Source: Anaerolineaceae bacterium UBA3924 | GTDB lineage: Bacteria > Chloroflexota > Anaerolineae > Anaerolineales > Anaerolineaceae | Length of the DNA: 46,672 nucleotides | Direction: 5' to 3' | NCBI GenBank assembly: GCA_002385985.1 | Contig: DGEO01000020.1 | Location: forward strand, 21,338-68,009 | In this document: positions 8,243 to 15,475 of the stretch, piece by piece | Position numbering within the stretch: the first letter of the stretch is position 1 | How the letters are laid out: the number at the start of each line of letters is the position of its first letter | Position numbers and translations under genes: made by a program | Notes under the pieces: model-generated | Seen by the model: the letters and a program-made list of their open reading frames with translations, nothing else | What the model was told of the DNA's origin: nothing | Database searches by the model: none

Positions 8243-9570
8243 TACAGCCTCACCACCTTGTCGCTCTTCTTGCCGGCCTCGCCCAGCGCATTGCGCGTGT
8301 CCACAACGCAGCGGGACAGTTCGAGAATGGCCGGGTAATCGAACACCTTATGGTTGGTCACAATCACCACGCAGTCGGCGGCCTGCACCTCGGCCCGCCA
8401 GTCGGTCACCGAGTCCATCTCCTCGATGTCACCGTCCGCGTGAATATGCGGGATGTGCGGATCATAATAGGAGACTTGCGCGCCCTTCTCCTTCAGCAGG
8501 TGAATCAGGTCCAGCGCCGGGCTTTCGCGCAGATCGTCGATGTTGGGCTTGTAGGCCACCCCCAGCAGCAGCACCCTGCTTCCCTTCACCGGCTTGCCCT
8601 GGTTGTTGAGCGCGTCCGTAATACGGCCCAGCACAAAGCGCGGCATGGAAGTGTTGATCTCTGAGGCCAGCTCGATGAAGCGGGCGGTGTAATTCAGCGA
8701 GCGCATCTTCCAGGACAGGTACAGCGGGTCGATGGGGATGCAGTGCCCTCCCAGCCCAGGCCCGGGGGTGAACTTCATGAAGCCGAACGGCTTGGTCGCC
8801 GCCGCGTCGATGACTTCCCAAACGTCCACGCCAAGGCGGTCGCACATGATGGCCAGCTCGTTGACCAAGCCAATGTTGATCATGCGGAAGGTGTTTTCCA
8901 GCAGCTTGGCCATCTCAGCCACTTCAGTGGACGACACCCGCACCACCGTGTCCAGCGCCTGTTCATACCAGCAGGTGGCCACGTCAGAGCAGGCCTCGGT
9001 GATCCCGCCCACCACTTTGGGCGTGTTCTTGGTGGTCCAGTCCTTGCGGCCGGGGTCCACCCGCTCCGGGCTGAAAGCCAGGAAGAAATCGCGGCCCACC
9101 TCCAGACCGTAGCGGCAGTTCAACTGGGGCAGCACCATCTCGCGCGTGGTGCCCGGGTAAGTGGAAGACTCAAGGACGACCACCATGCCTTCGTGCAGGT
9201 AGGGAGCCAGGCTTTCTGTCGCGCTGGAGATATACGAGAGGTCCGGATCGCCGGTCTTGCGCAGCGGGGTGGGCACGCAGATCGAGACCGCGTCCATTTC
9301 CGACAGCACGGCGTAATCGGTGGTGCCTTTCAGCTTGCCGGCCTTCACCAGGCGGGCAACCTGCTCCGAGGGGACGTCCAGAATGTAGCTCTCCCCGCGG
9401 TTCAGCGCCTCCATTTTCTCCGCCACCGGGTCCACCCCGGTGACCTCAAAGCCGGCCTCAGCAAACACCGTGGCCAGCGGCAGCCCCACATATCCCATTC
9501 CGATCACCGCGACTCTGGCGGTGCGGTCCTGCAGCTTCTTTACCAGCACATCACGTGTAACGTTACTCAT
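8242..9570 (-). CDS. Nucleotide-sugar 6-dehydrogenase (UDP-GlcNAc/UDP-ManNAc dehydrogenase family)
   Basis: The enzyme oxidises C6 of a UDP-sugar twice with NAD to give the uronic acid. Its 442 residues are normal for the WbpA/WecC/TviB group. Visible features are the N-terminal NAD loop GMGYVGLP (24-31), the VCVPTPL-like ICVPTPL segment, the ESSTYPGTT motif and the catalytic cysteine in GLGGHCIPID (Cys277). The first gene of the minus-strand polysaccharide operon, it has an AAGGA ribosome-binding site 8 bases before the ATG. The upstream spacer to the uracil-DNA glycosylase gene is 159 bp and contains two palindromes and a TATAAT box, so the operon promoter is probably there. UDP-GlcNAc 6-dehydrogenase is the likeliest activity, but UDP-ManNAc or UDP-Glc are not excluded. 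Confidence 0.88.
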   Translation of the reverse strand: MSNVTRDVLVKKLQDRTARVAVIGMGYVGLPLATVFAEAGFEVTGVDPVAEKMEALNRGESYILDVPSEQVARLVKAGKLKGTTDYAVLSEMDAVSICVPTPLRKTGDPDLSYISSATESLAPYLHEGMVVVLESSTYPGTTREMVLPQLNCRYGLEVGRDFFLAFSPERVDPGRKDWTTKNTPKVVGGITEACSDVATCWYEQALDTVVRVSSTEVAEMAKLLENTFRMINIGLVNELAIMCDRLGVDVWEVIDAAATKPFGFMKFTPGPGLGGHCIPIDPLYLSWKMRSLNYTARFIELASEINTSMPRFVLGRITDALNNQGKPVKGSRVLLLGVAYKPNIDDLRESPALDLIHLLKEKGAQVSYYDPHIPHIHADGDIEEMDSVTDWRAEVQAADCVVIVTNHKVFDYPAILELSRCVVDTRNALGEAGKKSDKVVRL

Positions 9571-9650
9571 GGTTTTCGTCCTTTTCAGTCAGGGCTGTGT
9601 ACGTGTCCCCCTGCTCGCGCCTGCCGTTCGGAGCCTTAATGTTAAGAATA

Positions 9651-9695
9651 CCGGTATACCGGGCGACGCAGCATCGCATAATCCACTGGATTATA
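9651..9695. promoter_or_regulatory. Two palindromes and a TATAAT box upstream of the polysaccharide operon
   Basis: The spacer holds the 12-bp palindrome CCGGTATACCGG (9651-9662) and the 17-bp odd palindrome ATAATCCACTGGATTAT (9678-9694). On the minus strand a TATAAT hexamer (9695-9690) overlaps the second palindrome and points towards the dehydrogenase gene. No convincing -35 box lies 16-18 bp upstream of it. The arrangement fits a repressor or activator site over a promoter, but the regulator is not identifiable. Confidence 0.45.
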
Positions 9696-9729
9696 TCCGG
9701 ATTTTTCTCGCCGGTGTATTATGAACCTC

Positions 9730-10368
9730 TTAGAATAGCGTGTACTGGATGGGCTGCTGCGATTTGGGCGGGTTTTTCTTCTCTTCCTCGATGCGCTGCT
9801 TTTCCCGGGCCTGCCTGGCATGCTCCAGCGCCGCGGGCAGGCGGGAGAAGTCCTGCAGCACCGCCTCCTTCAGGCTGGGCTGGTGCAGCGCCGCGGCCGG
9901 GTGGAACATGGGCACCACCAGCCGGCCCCCCACCCAGCCCGGGCGGCCGTGCACCGCGCTGATGCGGGCAGTGGGGAAGTAGCGCGCCATCGAAAAACGG
10001 CCCAGGGTGACGATCACCAGCGGGTTGATCGCGGCGATCTGCCGCTCCAGATACGCACCGCAGGCCTGCAGCTCGTCCAGTTCGGGGTCGCGGTTGCCGG
10101 GCGGGCGGCACTTGACCACATTGGTGATGAACACCTCGCTGCGCTTCAGCCCCGCCCGCTGGAGCAGTTCATCCAGAAACTTGCCGGCCTGGCCGACAAA
10201 CGGCCGTCCCTGCTCGTTTTCATAGAACCCCGGGCCCTCACCGATGAACATGATCTGCGCGTTCGCCGGGCCTTCACCGGGCACCGCCCGCTTGCGCGAG
10301 TGGTGCAGCTTGCACCTGGTGCACACCGAGACTTCCCTCGCTATCTCCGCCAATACCTCCGCTTCCAT
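9730..10368 (-). CDS. Family 4 uracil-DNA glycosylase (4Fe-4S)
   Basis: The enzyme removes uracil, mainly from deaminated cytosine, to start base-excision repair. Motifs of family 4 are clear: CTRCKL at the N-terminus and later cysteines give four cluster ligands (Cys16, Cys19, Cys87, Cys103). The active-site loop is GEGPGFYENEQGRPFVGQ with GEGPG at 43-47, and the C-terminal motif is MFHPAAAL with His156. The ATG at 10368 is preferred over a GTG 21 bases upstream because GGAGG lies 7 bases before it. The last residues are QPIQYTLF, following a charged Lys/Glu-rich linker; QYTLF resembles the bacterial sliding-clamp-binding pentapeptide (QLSLF type). The gene is the last of the tsaE-tsaB-rimI cluster, 17 bases after rimI. 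Confidence 0.93.
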   Translation of the reverse strand: MEAEVLAEIAREVSVCTRCKLHHSRKRAVPGEGPANAQIMFIGEGPGFYENEQGRPFVGQAGKFLDELLQRAGLKRSEVFITNVVKCRPPGNRDPELDELQACGAYLERQIAAINPLVIVTLGRFSMARYFPTARISAVHGRPGWVGGRLVVPMFHPAAALHQPSLKEAVLQDFSRLPAALEHARQAREKQRIEEEKKNPPKSQQPIQYTLF

Positions 10369-10385
10369 GTCTTCACCTCCCACGG

Positions 10386-10886
10386 TCACTCCCGGACCGG
10401 CACCAGCAGCTGGCGCAGCCGCGCCGGGTCCAGATTGTCCAGGTTCATCAGAAAAGCGTCCTCCCCGTTGTCCCGGTAATAGCGCGGGCGGACGCCGGCG
10501 ATTTCATACCCGAAGCGCCGGTACAGAGCCTGAGCCGCCGCATTCGAGCGGCGCACCTCCAGAAAGCTCTTCTGCGCGCCTGAGGAATGGGCATCCAGCA
10601 GGCCGGCCGCCAGCAGGCGCTGGCCGATGCGGTGCTGCCGGTAATCGGGATGCACGGCGATGGTACCGATGTGCGCTTCGTCGACCAGCAGCCAGAGCAC
10701 CAGCATGCCCGCCACCAAACGGCGGCCATCCTCTTCCACTTCCGCCACCCAGCAGCGCGAAGACTGGTTTTCCCGCACCTCAAACAGGTAGGAGCGCTCG
10801 GACCAGGGCAGCGGGAAGGAGCGCACGTCGATCTCGTGCACCTGCGGGATGTCTTCGACGGCCATGGGGCGGATGGTGACTTCCAC
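10386..10886 (-). CDS. rimI: Ribosomal protein alanine N-acetyltransferase RimI (GNAT)
   Basis: This 166-residue GNAT acetyltransferase starts directly with VTIRPMAVEDIPQV. It has the RimI-like SFPLPWSE segment and the acetyl-CoA loop HPDYRQHRIGQRLL, then LEVRRSNAAAQALYRRFGY, the C-terminal signature of RimI-type enzymes. Family role: N-alpha acetylation of ribosomal protein bS18, though some homologues act on other proteins. The start is a GTG with GGAG 6 bases upstream; an internal ATG seven codons later would cut the first beta strand. It sits 13 bases after tsaB, the common bacterial neighbour of rimI. The activity on S18 is an inference from family and context. Confidence 0.88.
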   Translation of the reverse strand: MEVTIRPMAVEDIPQVHEIDVRSFPLPWSERSYLFEVRENQSSRCWVAEVEEDGRRLVAGMLVLWLLVDEAHIGTIAVHPDYRQHRIGQRLLAAGLLDAHSSGAQKSFLEVRRSNAAAQALYRRFGYEIAGVRPRYYRDNGEDAFLMNLDNLDPARLRQLLVPVRE

Positions 10887-10899
10887 AGGCGCTCCGCCT

Positions 10900-11574
10900 T
10901 TATGGCTCGGGAATGGCCTCAGCAGTGTGCAGATAGATCGGCGCCAGGCCGATCACCTCGTCAACCGCGCCTTTCTGCCAGCGCTGCCAGCCAAGCTCGG
11001 CCAGGAAGGACGGGCGGCGCAGCGAGCGGGCCGGTGAAACCAGTTTTGCATATTTGCGCTTGCGGTTGAACACCTGCCGGTCGGCGGCGGTCAGCTCGCC
11101 GGCGATCAGAGTGCGCGTTTCCAGCGTTTCCAGCAGCTGCTCGGCAGTGGCGGCGGCTGGTTCGCTCTGCACGCTCCAGCCCCGGCCGGCGTACTGGTAG
11201 CGGGCACAGGCCAGACGCCCCCGCCCGGCCTGCAGCACAGCCAGCAAAGGCAGCTCGCTTTCCGGCTGCGCGGCGGCGACCACGTCCAGGCTGGGGATCC
11301 CGACGATGGGAATCTGCAGCGCCAGGGCCAGACCCTTGACGGCGGCCAGTCCAATGCGCAGGCTGGTGAAGGAGCCAGGCCCCAGCGCCACCGCCAGGGC
11401 GCGCAGGTCCTGCACGCTGGCTTCGCTGCGCTTCAATAATTCCTGAATGGCGGGCGCCAGCTCCACGGTGTGATGCGCACGGGTCCGCCAGACAATCTCA
11501 CCGAGTACCTGCTCCCCATCGTACAGCGCCAGGCCTGTCCACTGGGTGGAGGTATCGACTGCCAGTAACACCAT
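10900..11574 (-). CDS. tsaB: tRNA threonylcarbamoyladenosine biosynthesis protein TsaB
   Basis: TsaB is the non-catalytic ASKHA-fold partner of TsaD in making the t6A37 modification of ANN-decoding tRNAs. The 224-residue protein has the N-terminal strand LLAVDTSTQWTGLAL, the EL-x-P segment around ELAPAIQELL, and the diagnostic ALGPGSFTSLRIGLAAVKGLA loop. Its start overlaps the tsaE stop by one base (TGATG), and rimI follows. tsaD itself is not in this window. Length and motifs are normal for the family. Confidence 0.92.
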   Translation of the reverse strand: MVLLAVDTSTQWTGLALYDGEQVLGEIVWRTRAHHTVELAPAIQELLKRSEASVQDLRALAVALGPGSFTSLRIGLAAVKGLALALQIPIVGIPSLDVVAAAQPESELPLLAVLQAGRGRLACARYQYAGRGWSVQSEPAAATAEQLLETLETRTLIAGELTAADRQVFNRKRKYAKLVSPARSLRRPSFLAELGWQRWQKGAVDEVIGLAPIYLHTAEAIPEP

Positions 11575-12068
11575 CAGCCTCCAAATACCCGCTTGCGAAA
11601 ATCAGCAACCATCTTCTCGTACCGGGCGCCGCTGGGAGAAAAACGCATCCCCCGCTGTTCCTCAGCCACCCAGCGCAGGTCCACCCAGAGGTGCTCACCC
11701 GGCAGGACGGGGCGAATGCGCTCCGCCCATTCGATCACCATGGGCCCATCCTGGATCATGGCTTCAATATCCAGGTCTTCCGCCTCCAGCGGGCTTTGCA
11801 GGCGATAGGCATCCAGATGATGCAGCGACTGGCCGTCAGGCCGCCGGTATATGTTCTCAATCACAAATGTGGGGCTGGAGACCGGATCAATGGCCCCCCA
11901 GCCCTGGGCAATCCCCTGCACCAGCGTGGTTTTCCCGGCCCCCAGGTCACCGGTCAGGCACACCAGATCACCGGGCTGCAGCAGCGAGCCCAGGCGCATG
12001 CCCAGCCGGCGGGTTTGATCTGCCGAGCGGCTGAAGAATTCCAGAGTGTTGGCGTCGAGGATCGGCAT
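11574..12068 (-). CDS. tsaE: tRNA threonylcarbamoyladenosine biosynthesis ATPase TsaE
   Basis: TsaE is the small P-loop ATPase that drives turnover of the TsaBD complex in t6A synthesis. The 164-residue protein has the Walker A motif GDLGAGKTTL (40-49), the family SPTFV segment after it, the HLDAYRL element and the VIEWAERI motif near residue 114. The ATG at 12068 has no clear Shine-Dalgarno, and a TATAAT box ends 8 bases before it, so this message may start almost at the initiation codon when transcribed from its own promoter. It overlaps tsaB by one base and follows the DUF951 gene by 42 bases. Confidence 0.92.
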   Translation of the reverse strand: MPILDANTLEFFSRSADQTRRLGMRLGSLLQPGDLVCLTGDLGAGKTTLVQGIAQGWGAIDPVSSPTFVIENIYRRPDGQSLHHLDAYRLQSPLEAEDLDIEAMIQDGPMVIEWAERIRPVLPGEHLWVDLRWVAEEQRGMRFSPSGARYEKMVADFRKRVFGG

Positions 12069-12076
12069 ATAGGACG

Positions 12077-12082
12077 ATTATA
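12077..12082 (-). promoter_or_regulatory. Possible internal -10 box for tsaE
   Basis: A perfect TATAAT on the minus strand lies in the 42-bp gap between DUF951 and tsaE. The expected transcription start, about 7 bases on, falls within 1-2 bases of the tsaE ATG, suggesting a leaderless or near-leaderless message. No good -35 box or extended -10 is present, so this is a weak call. Confidence 0.3.
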
Positions 12083-12110
12083 ACTCGCTTTGCGGAGCGG
12101 GGGCTCACGG

Positions 12111-12317
12111 TCACCCGGCTTGCTCTCCGGGCTCCCGCGGGAGCACCAGCTTCAGCCGCCGCGACAGCTCGCGGCGTGACAGCAGCACCCGCCGCCCGCA
12201 CCCCAGGCATTCCAGCCCGATATCGGCTCCCAGACGAACGATCTTCCAGTCGTAACTACCGCAGGGGTGGGGTTTGCGCAGGCGCACCCGGTCGTTGAGC
12301 TCGAGGTCGGGTAACAC
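12111..12317 (-). CDS. DUF951 family small protein
   Basis: This 68-residue protein matches the DUF951 pattern: an N-terminal LELNDRVRLRKPHPCGSYDW, then a CLGCGRRV knuckle. Cys19, Cys37 and Cys40 are placed as in a small metal-binding or beta-barrel domain. The C-terminus is basic (SRRELSRRLKLVL), which would suit nucleic-acid binding, but no function is established for the family as far as I know. The start is GTG at 12317. No Shine-Dalgarno is present, and an extended -10 promoter places the transcription start at or next to the GTG, so the mRNA may be leaderless. It heads the tsaE-tsaB-rimI-UDG cluster and is divergent from a site-2 protease gene. Confidence 0.82.
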   Translation of the reverse strand: MLPDLELNDRVRLRKPHPCGSYDWKIVRLGADIGLECLGCGRRVLLSRRELSRRLKLVLPREPGEQAG

Positions 12318-12323
12318 GAAAAG

Positions 12324-12345
12324 ATTATATCACCCATGTTATAAT
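12324..12345. promoter_or_regulatory. Divergent extended -10 promoters (DUF951 and site-2 protease)
   Basis: On the minus strand TGATATAAT (12332-12324) is an extended -10 box, placing a start near 12317, the DUF951 GTG. On the plus strand TGTTATAAT (12337-12345) is another extended -10 box serving the site-2 protease gene at 12384. The two hexamers are inverted and 10 bp apart. Neither has a good -35 box, as is usual for extended -10 promoters. Polymerases at the two sites would overlap, so the promoters should compete. Confidence 0.6.
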
Positions 12346-12383
12346 TTTTCCCAAGGTCTAGAGGAGGAGAGGACTTCACCGGC

Positions 12384-13025
12384 ATGCTAGGTTTATCCGT
12401 TCAGGATCTCATTTCCAGGATCATCGTGCTGGTGATCGCCTTCTCGGTCCATGAGTTTGCTCACGCCTTTGTCGCCAACGCTTACGGCGACGACACCCCC
12501 CGGCTCAACGGGCGTTTGACGCTCAACCCCCTTGCACACCTGGACCTGATGGGATCGCTGCTGCTGGTGTTCGCCGGTTTTGGCTGGGCGCGGCCGGTTC
12601 CGGTCAACCCCTACGCCCTCAGCCGCCGCTCCTCCGCCGCGCTCATGCTGGTGGCGCTGGCCGGGCCGATGTCCAACCTGGGGCTGGCCATCCTGGCCGC
12701 CATCCCCCTGCGGCTGGGACTGGTCCCCTTCTCCTTCAGCAGCGGCTTCCTCCCCAGCCTGTTTGAGTTCACCTCCACCTTTATCATTATCAATCTGGCG
12801 CTGATGCTGTTCAATCTGCTGCCCATCGCCCCGCTGGACGGGGACAAGATCGCAGAATACTTCCTGCCGCCGCCCTTCGACGGCTGGTTTCAGACCATCC
12901 GCCCCTACGGCCCGATCATCCTGCTGGCAATCGTGTTTCTGCCGCGCTATGTCGGGCTGGACATTATCGGCGCAGTCATCGGCCCCGCTCTGAGAAACCT
13001 CTATTCCTTCCTCGTTGGAGTGTAA
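12384..13025 (+). CDS. Small site-2 protease-like membrane metalloprotease (M50)
   Basis: The 213-residue membrane protein has the zinc motif HEFAH (His23, Glu24, His27) in its first membrane helix and the third ligand in PLDGDK (Asp152) in a later one. NPLAHLD, then GWARPVPVNP, are the conserved elements of the short YwhC-like M50 group. Family members cut membrane-spanning substrates within the bilayer, but substrates of this short group are largely unknown. The purine-rich GAGGAGGAGAGG upstream is the ribosome-binding region, with a slightly long 11-base gap to the ATG. The gene starts a four-gene plus-strand operon and is followed after 2 bases by a dehydrogenase-like gene. Confidence 0.88.
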   Translation: MLGLSVQDLISRIIVLVIAFSVHEFAHAFVANAYGDDTPRLNGRLTLNPLAHLDLMGSLLLVFAGFGWARPVPVNPYALSRRSSAALMLVALAGPMSNLGLAILAAIPLRLGLVPFSFSSGFLPSLFEFTSTFIIINLALMLFNLLPIAPLDGDKIAEYFLPPPFDGWFQTIRPYGPIILLAIVFLPRYVGLDIIGAVIGPALRNLYSFLVGV

Positions 13026-13027
13026 AC

Positions 13028-14014
13028 ATGTCCATTCAAATGACCATTATCGGCATGGGGCGGGTTGGCGCGTCCCTGGGCCTGGCTCTGCAGTCATACA
13101 AGGACCAGATTGAGCGCACCGGCACAGACGCCGACCTCGCCACGCTGCGCAAAGCGGTGAAAATGGGCGCGCTGGACAAGAGCGTGCACAACATAGAGGC
13201 GTCCGTCGAGGGAGCCGACATCGTGGTGCTGGCCCTGCCCCTGGATGAGGTCCGCCAGGCGCTCGAAATCATCGCTCCAGCCCTCAAGCCGGGCGCGGTC
13301 ATCCTGGACACCTCTGCCAGCAAGGTCGCCATCGCCGGCTGGGTGAAGGAACTGCTGCCGCCAGAGCGCTACTACCTGACCATGTCCCCAAGCCTGAACC
13401 CGGAATACCTGCAGGAAATGGACGAAGGGCTGGACAGCGCGCGGGCCGACCTGTTCAAGAACAGCCTGATGGCCATCACCGCGCCGGCCACCACCCACCC
13501 GGACGCGCTCAGGCTGGCCTCTGATATCACTGCCCTGATCGGCGCGCAGCCCTATTACGCCGACCCCTACGAGTTCGACGGGCTGATGGCCGCCGCGGAC
13601 GTACTCCCCCGCCTGACTGCCGCCGCGCTGCTGCACGCCATCACCGACCAGCCCAGCTGGCGCGAAGGCCGCAAGGTAGCCGGACGGGCCTTTCTGGACG
13701 CCACCAGCCCGATCGCCGACCCGATCGAGCGCAAGCGCTACGGCCAGTTCGCCCTGCTCAACGCTGAAAACACCATCCGCATGCTCGATGACATGATCCA
13801 GACGCTGCAGGAAGCCCGCGACCTGATCGCCGGCCAGGATCAGGACGGGCTGCACGAGTTCCTGGAAACCGCGCTGGAGAGCCGCGAGAAATGGCTCAGT
13901 GACCGCAGGGCTGGCGTGTGGGATATGGCCGGGGAGAAAGTGGAGCTGCCCGCCCGGGGTGAGGTGTTCGGGCGGCTGTTTGGCCTGCGCCCGAAGAAAG
14001 AGGACAAAAAGTAG
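13028..14014 (+). CDS. Prephenate dehydrogenase-like NAD(P)-binding protein
   Basis: The 328-residue protein begins with a Rossmann fold, TIIGMGRVGASLG (GxGxxG at 9-14). It continues like TyrA-type proteins: VVLALPLDEVRQAL, then ILDTSASKV at the position of the conserved D-x-x-S-x-K segment, and an all-helical C-terminal domain. The usual prephenate-binding HP motif after that segment (HPMAG in TyrA) is replaced by MSPSLNPEYL. A classical arogenate or prephenate dehydrogenase role is therefore doubtful, and a divergent dehydrogenase of unknown substrate is likelier. GGAG lies 7 bases before the ATG. It is 2 bases downstream of the protease gene and 1 base upstream of the GIY-YIG gene. Confidence 0.7.
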   Translation: MSIQMTIIGMGRVGASLGLALQSYKDQIERTGTDADLATLRKAVKMGALDKSVHNIEASVEGADIVVLALPLDEVRQALEIIAPALKPGAVILDTSASKVAIAGWVKELLPPERYYLTMSPSLNPEYLQEMDEGLDSARADLFKNSLMAITAPATTHPDALRLASDITALIGAQPYYADPYEFDGLMAAADVLPRLTAAALLHAITDQPSWREGRKVAGRAFLDATSPIADPIERKRYGQFALLNAENTIRMLDDMIQTLQEARDLIAGQDQDGLHEFLETALESREKWLSDRRAGVWDMAGEKVELPARGEVFGRLFGLRPKKEDKK

Positions 14015-14015
14015 C

Positions 14016-14273
14016 ATGCCGTTTTTCTGCTACATCGTCGAGTGTTCCGACGGCACCTTCTACACAGGATGGACCACCGATCCCGAGCGCCGCACCCGGC
14101 AGCACAATGCGGGCCGCGGCGCTCGCTACACCCGGCAGCACGGGCCGGTTCGTCTGGTGTACGTGGAACCGGTGGACGATCGCCCGGCTGCCCTGCGGCG
14201 GGAAAGACGGCTGAAAGCCCTGACCAGAAAGCAGAAGCTTGCCTTGATCACCAGCCAGACGAAGGAAGATTAG
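14016..14273 (+). CDS. GIY-YIG domain protein (UPF0213/YhbQ type)
   Basis: This 85-residue stand-alone GIY-YIG domain has the first motif as CYIVEC near residue 5 and the second as YTGWT, followed by the conserved Arg and His of TRQHNAG and a basic C-terminal helix. The family is nuclease-like; small YhbQ-type members have been linked to DNA repair but their physiological role is poorly defined. The ATG at 14016 starts 1 base after the upstream stop; longer in-frame starts would run back through the upstream gene and add unrelated sequence. A coupled galK gene follows after 1 base. Confidence 0.88.
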   Translation: MPFFCYIVECSDGTFYTGWTTDPERRTRQHNAGRGARYTRQHGPVRLVYVEPVDDRPAALRRERRLKALTRKQKLALITSQTKED

Positions 14274-14274
14274 C

Positions 14275-15426
14275 ATGTTCACCCTTCCGCTCCCTTCCGC
14301 CACCCTCAAGGTCACCGCACCTGGACGTGTCAACCTGCTGGGCGAGCACGTGGACTACAACGACGGCGTGGTCCTCCCGGCCGCCATCGACCGGACCGTC
14401 AAACTGGCGATCGAGCCCGGCCAGGGGAACGAGGTGCATCTGGTCGCCCTGGACCTGAACCAGGAAGTCACCTTCTCCCTGCTGGACCTGGAAAAAAAGG
14501 TGGACGTGACCAACAGCCCCCTGCCCGCCTGGGCGCTGTACCCGGCAGGTGTGGCCTGGGCGGCCAAAAAGGTGGGCCTGCCGGTCATCGGATTCCGCGG
14601 GGTGTTCACCTCGGACATCCCCATCGGGGCAGGATTGAGCTCCTCGGCGGCAGTCGAAGTCGCCTTCGCAGCCGGCTGGCAGGCCATGTGCGCCTGGTCG
14701 ATCGACCCGGTGCAGCTGGCCCGACTGTGCCAGCTGGCTGAAAACCAGTATGTGGGCGTCAACTGCGGGCTGATGGACCAGTTTGCCTCGGTCAACGGCG
14801 TTGCCGGGCACGCGCTGTACTTTGACACCCGCTCGCTGGCCTGGCGGGCCGTGCCCCTGCCGCCGCACACCGCGCTGGTGATCGCCGATTCCACTGTGCG
14901 GCGCAGCCTGGCCGATTCCAACTACAACGACCGCCGGGCCGCCTGCGAGGAGGCCGCGCGCCTGCTGGGCGAAAAGCTGCCGGGAGTGAAAGCGCTGCGC
15001 GATGTGCCGCCGGAGACCTTCCGGGAGCACGCGAGCCTGCTCCGGGAACCGGTACGCACCTACGCGCAGCACGTAGTGGAGGAAATTGCCCGGGTGGAGC
15101 GGGCCGCCCGCTGCCTGGAACAGGGCGACGCGGTCTGCTTCGGCCAGCTGATGCTGGAGGGGCATGCCTCGCTGCGCGACCTGTACCAGGTCTCCATCCC
15201 GGAGCTGGACACGCTGGTCGAAATCGCTGCCAACCTGCCCGGCTGCTACGGGGCGCGGCTGACCGGGGCTGGATTCGGCGGCTGCACGGTGAACCTGGTG
15301 GATGAGGACGAGGTCGACGATTTCATGGAGTCGCTGGCCGTCGATTATCAGGAGGCCACCGGCCACCAGGCCGAGATTTACCTCTGCCGGGCCTCGCAGG
15401 GCGCGCGCGTCGAGCGCCTGAAGTAA
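14275..15426 (+). CDS. galK: Galactokinase
   Basis: Galactokinase phosphorylates galactose at C1 in the Leloir pathway. The 383-residue GHMP kinase has the signature GRVNLLGEHVDYNDG (17-31), the ATP-binding loop PIGAGLSSSAAVE near residue 118, and the catalytic aspartate in NCGLMDQF (Asp168). The C-terminal GHMP motif is GAGFGGCTVNLV. It is the last gene of the plus-strand operon and ends at a hairpin shared with the converging phosphoribosyltransferase gene. galT and galE are not beside it, so coupling to a full Leloir pathway cannot be shown here. Confidence 0.95.
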   Translation: MFTLPLPSATLKVTAPGRVNLLGEHVDYNDGVVLPAAIDRTVKLAIEPGQGNEVHLVALDLNQEVTFSLLDLEKKVDVTNSPLPAWALYPAGVAWAAKKVGLPVIGFRGVFTSDIPIGAGLSSSAAVEVAFAAGWQAMCAWSIDPVQLARLCQLAENQYVGVNCGLMDQFASVNGVAGHALYFDTRSLAWRAVPLPPHTALVIADSTVRRSLADSNYNDRRAACEEAARLLGEKLPGVKALRDVPPETFREHASLLREPVRTYAQHVVEEIARVERAARCLEQGDAVCFGQLMLEGHASLRDLYQVSIPELDTLVEIAANLPGCYGARLTGAGFGGCTVNLVDEDEVDDFMESLAVDYQEATGHQAEIYLCRASQGARVERLK

Positions 15427-15431
15427 GCAAA

Positions 15432-15454
15432 AAGGCGAGCTGCGCGCTCGCCTT
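15432..15454. terminator. Bidirectional hairpin terminator between galK and the phosphoribosyltransferase gene
   Basis: Perfect 9-bp arms AAGGCGAGC and GCTCGCCTT are separated by TGCGC. On the minus strand the hairpin ends in a short T run (TTTTT including the stem end), so it is a good terminator for the phosphoribosyltransferase gene; on the plus strand the T run is minimal. Confidence 0.75.
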
Positions 15455-15475
15455 AATCACAGGGTCGAAAAAGAG

